7,542 bases of DNA from an uncultured Lachnospiraceae bacterium. GTDB lineage: Bacteria; Bacillota_A; Clostridia; Lachnospirales; Lachnospiraceae. Below, in pieces: positions 6,158-7,542 of this stretch. The notes beneath the pieces are model-generated. The model saw only the letters and a program-made list of their open reading frames with translations. It searched no databases and had not been told where the DNA came from. The stretch spans positions 1 through 7,542 of the forward strand of contig CACZHN010000170.1 in the NCBI GenBank assembly GCA_902780985.1, written 5' to 3'. The position numbers were made by a program, and so were the translations under genes. Each line of letters starts with the position of its first letter. Position 1 is the first letter of the stretch.

Positions 6158-6838
6158 TTACGATTCACCGATATCTCCTATCAGCTCACTCATCTTCTGC
6201 AATGCCGCTTCACTCCTGGCTGCATAGGTCCCCTGCGGTTCATCAGTCATCATTACATACAGCACGGCTTCATCATTCATTGTATATATATCGATTCTGT
6301 CTGAATACCAGTTGTATATGTGATACGGCTGTTTCGTAAGAAGCTTTTCCAGCTTTATGATATCAGCTTCACTATACCAGATAAAATCTTCGTAATAGTA
6401 TTCAAAAGGTCCTGCGCAAAGGACAGCTTCGTAGAGAAACATGCCCATCAGAAATTTTGATACGCTTTCTTCTGCCTGTCCGACTTCTCTCACTGTTCCA
6501 TCCTGAAGAGGTTCAACGACATATACTGCAGGATCTGCAAGCCCCATATCCTCTCTTCTTATCGCCATTTGATAGCAGTGCTGATTTTCATCCAGCAGAT
6601 AGAAATAGTCTTTAGATTCGCATTTTAACCACTTGCTGTTTCTATGAAATTCAAGATCGATCCAGTAATCATTAGTGCCCTTATATAATTCTGCCGTCTT
6701 TCCGCATTTTTTCCAAAAGTCCGTTAATGCAGCCGGCACATCATCAAAGCCTTCACTCATTTCCTGAATCTCAGCATCCGAGTATCCGACAAATGTATCT
6801 ATGCTATACAGTTTTTGTAATAATTCATATTCGATCAA
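6158..6838 (-). CDS. SMI1/KNR4-like (SUKH-type) protein, possible immunity protein
   Basis: This 226-residue soluble acidic protein resembles bacterial SMI1/KNR4 proteins, many of which neutralise polymorphic or contact-dependent toxins. The matching marks are VPAALTDFWKKCG (34-46), LLDENQ (81-86), AIRRED followed by DPAVYVV (92-108) and VSKFLMGMFLYEAV (126-139). These follow the order seen in that family (LPAAL...YY..LG, EENQ, DPPV, SEFL), recalled without a search. The start is TTG at 6836-6838, preceded by GGAAGGG with 4-5 bases spacing. An in-frame TAG lies just upstream, and the first internal ATG would remove 26 residues, so TTG is preferred. It follows the small membrane protein gene by 11 bases, in an apparent operon. 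A partner toxin is not visible, so the immunity role is inference. Confidence 0.65.
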   Translation of the reverse strand: MIEYELLQKLYSIDTFVGYSDAEIQEMSEGFDDVPAALTDFWKKCGKTAELYKGTNDYWIDLEFHRNSKWLKCESKDYFYLLDENQHCYQMAIRREDMGLADPAVYVVEPLQDGTVREVGQAEESVSKFLMGMFLYEAVLCAGPFEYYYEDFIWYSEADIIKLEKLLTKQPYHIYNWYSDRIDIYTMNDEAVLYVMMTDEPQGTYAARSEAALQKMSELIGDIGES

Positions 6839-6849
6839 GATGCCCTTCC

Positions 6850-7230
6850 CTATCTATCCAATAAGATTCGAAGATTATATATTATGTCTGCTCCATCAGC
6901 ATATTTGAAACAGTAGAATAGTCCCAAAACAGCTATAACAATATGCAGCAGAATAAAAATAACCGACGTTTTTTTACTATGTCCCTTAAATATCTTCTTT
7001 TGAGCTATTATAAAGCCGATGGCCCTTATCAAAATAAATAAAATCTCGACGCTGCCGGCACCAAATCTATATCTGATTGTTTCGTCAAGCTCTCCAAACC
7101 AATTCTCAAGTTCTATAAAATCAGGTCCAAATATATGCCGGAACATGTAATGGAGATATAATACAAATAATACCAAAAGTATTATATCTATTAAAACCAG
7201 AATTATGCTCACTGTCTTCTTATTCTTCAT
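6850..7230 (-). CDS. Small membrane protein of unknown function
   Basis: This 126-residue protein has three predicted membrane helices (about 7-29, 59-77 and 88-108). An acidic, aromatic loop lies between the first two (PDFIELENWFGELDE, 36-50), and there are basic stretches at the N-terminus and at 78-87 (KKIFKGHSKK). I recognise no family. The ATG at 7228-7230 has GGAGG at 7241-7245, ten bases upstream, a slightly long but good spacing. It is followed at 11 bases by the SMI1-like gene, with which it is probably co-transcribed. No convincing promoter could be assigned in 7231-7325, which is AT-rich. Confidence 0.75.
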   Translation of the reverse strand: MKNKKTVSIILVLIDIILLVLFVLYLHYMFRHIFGPDFIELENWFGELDETIRYRFGAGSVEILFILIRAIGFIIAQKKIFKGHSKKTSVIFILLHIVIAVLGLFYCFKYADGADIIYNLRILLDR

Positions 7231-7325
7231 ATGTCCGTTTCCTCCCTATATATAAAGAAACGAATATGCGATCTGATTTTATGGTAAAAGTTTTATCATC
7301 GGGTCCTTTTTTCAACTAAACTATC

Positions 7326-7412
7326 TTACCAAACTGATACTTCACCGTTGTCATTATATTCAACATTGACCGTATCTTCTGTTTGATCAATTCTGGAATT
7401 CAATATATACCC
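7326..7412 (-). pseudogene. Coding-like C-terminal fragment downstream of the partial gene
   Basis: A frame of 28 codons ends at TAA 7326-7328 and reads like the end of a beta-rich protein (GYILNSRIDQ, then DTVNVEYNDNGEVSVW). It is in the same frame as the partial gene at the right edge, separated from it only by TAA (7431-7433), five codons (EDYDV) and TGA (7413-7415). A TTG at 7401-7403 could start a 25-aa peptide, but no ribosome binding site precedes it. The likelier reading is a remnant of a gene broken by stop mutations or a deletion. Confidence 0.4.
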
Positions 7413-7430
7413 TCATACATCATAGTCTTC

Positions 7431-7541
7431 TTACTTTCCATACCGAACTGTTGTGAATCCGTCATTCCAGCTTGATCTATCCAGTTCATATTCATGTATT
7501 TCAAAACACTCCAACGGCAGATCTTTAAAACCTTCCAAGTC
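7431..7541 (-). CDS. C-terminal end of a gene cut by the right window edge
   Basis: Reading in from the right edge, the frame beginning at 7541 encodes 36 residues and stops at TAA 7431-7433. The sequence is clearly protein-like (LPLECFEIHEYELDR, SSWNDGFTTVRYGK), rich in acidic and aromatic residues. I do not recognise the family. The start and most of the protein lie outside the window. It is oriented like all other genes here and lies about 200 bases upstream of the small membrane protein gene, with the decayed-looking fragment between them. Confidence 0.6.
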   Translation of the reverse strand, partial: DLEGFKDLPLECFEIHEYELDRSSWNDGFTTVRYGK

Positions 7542-7542
7542 T

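Noticed and set aside
7241..7325. Promoter for the small membrane protein gene
   Set aside because: TATATA next to the ribosome binding site would place the start too late. Other AT-rich hexamers lack a -35 partner at 16-18 bases, so no site could be supported.

Overview
The window looks like chromosomal DNA of a low-to-moderate GC Gram-positive anaerobe, most likely a member of the Clostridia (Lachnospiraceae-like). The reasons are strong purine-rich Shine-Dalgarno sites, TTGACA/TATAAT-type promoters, a Clostridia-style zinc-ribbon/TM/Thr-Glu-rich membrane protein, and a SMI1/KNR4-like protein. The genus is an inference. Every supported gene lies on the minus strand, so the window is best read from right to left.

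Right block (7541 to 4863). The window opens with the C-terminal end of a gene that runs off the right edge. After it, in the same frame but separated by two stop codons, comes a coding-like fragment that may be the tail of a decayed gene. Next are a 126-aa membrane protein, a 226-aa SMI1/KNR4-like protein with a TTG start, another coding-like fragment (6055-6150) without a usable start, and a 333-aa membrane protein with a GTG start. A clear intrinsic terminator at 4863-4903 closes the block. Its mix of small membrane proteins, a possible immunity protein and gene fragments resembles an accessory toxin/immunity locus, but no toxin is visible.

Middle block (4833 to 1061). A good promoter drives a compact operon of four genes: a zinc-ribbon, single-TM, Thr/Glu-linker protein; a CASTOR/POLLUX-like ion channel with tandem RCK-like Rossmann domains; a previously easy-to-miss 45-aa ORF; and a methyltransferase-like Rossmann protein. 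The 45-aa ORF overlaps both neighbours by ATGA. The operon ends in an intrinsic terminator at 1061-1088. This is the most interesting unit here: an ion channel apparently co-produced with a membrane-anchored zinc-ribbon protein, a micropeptide and a putative SAM-binding protein.

Left block (1036 to 1). A separate promoter drives a CPBP-family intramembrane metalloprotease. Its stop codon lies inside a 66-bp near-perfect palindrome resembling the GACACAGGGGGACGG-type REP elements of Clostridia. Directly beyond the palindrome is a perfect-consensus promoter (TTGACA, 17 bp, TATAAT) that must serve a gene outside the window.

The two longest non-coding stretches are under 200 bases each (949-1115 and 4765-5050 around the promoter and terminator); both are described below.
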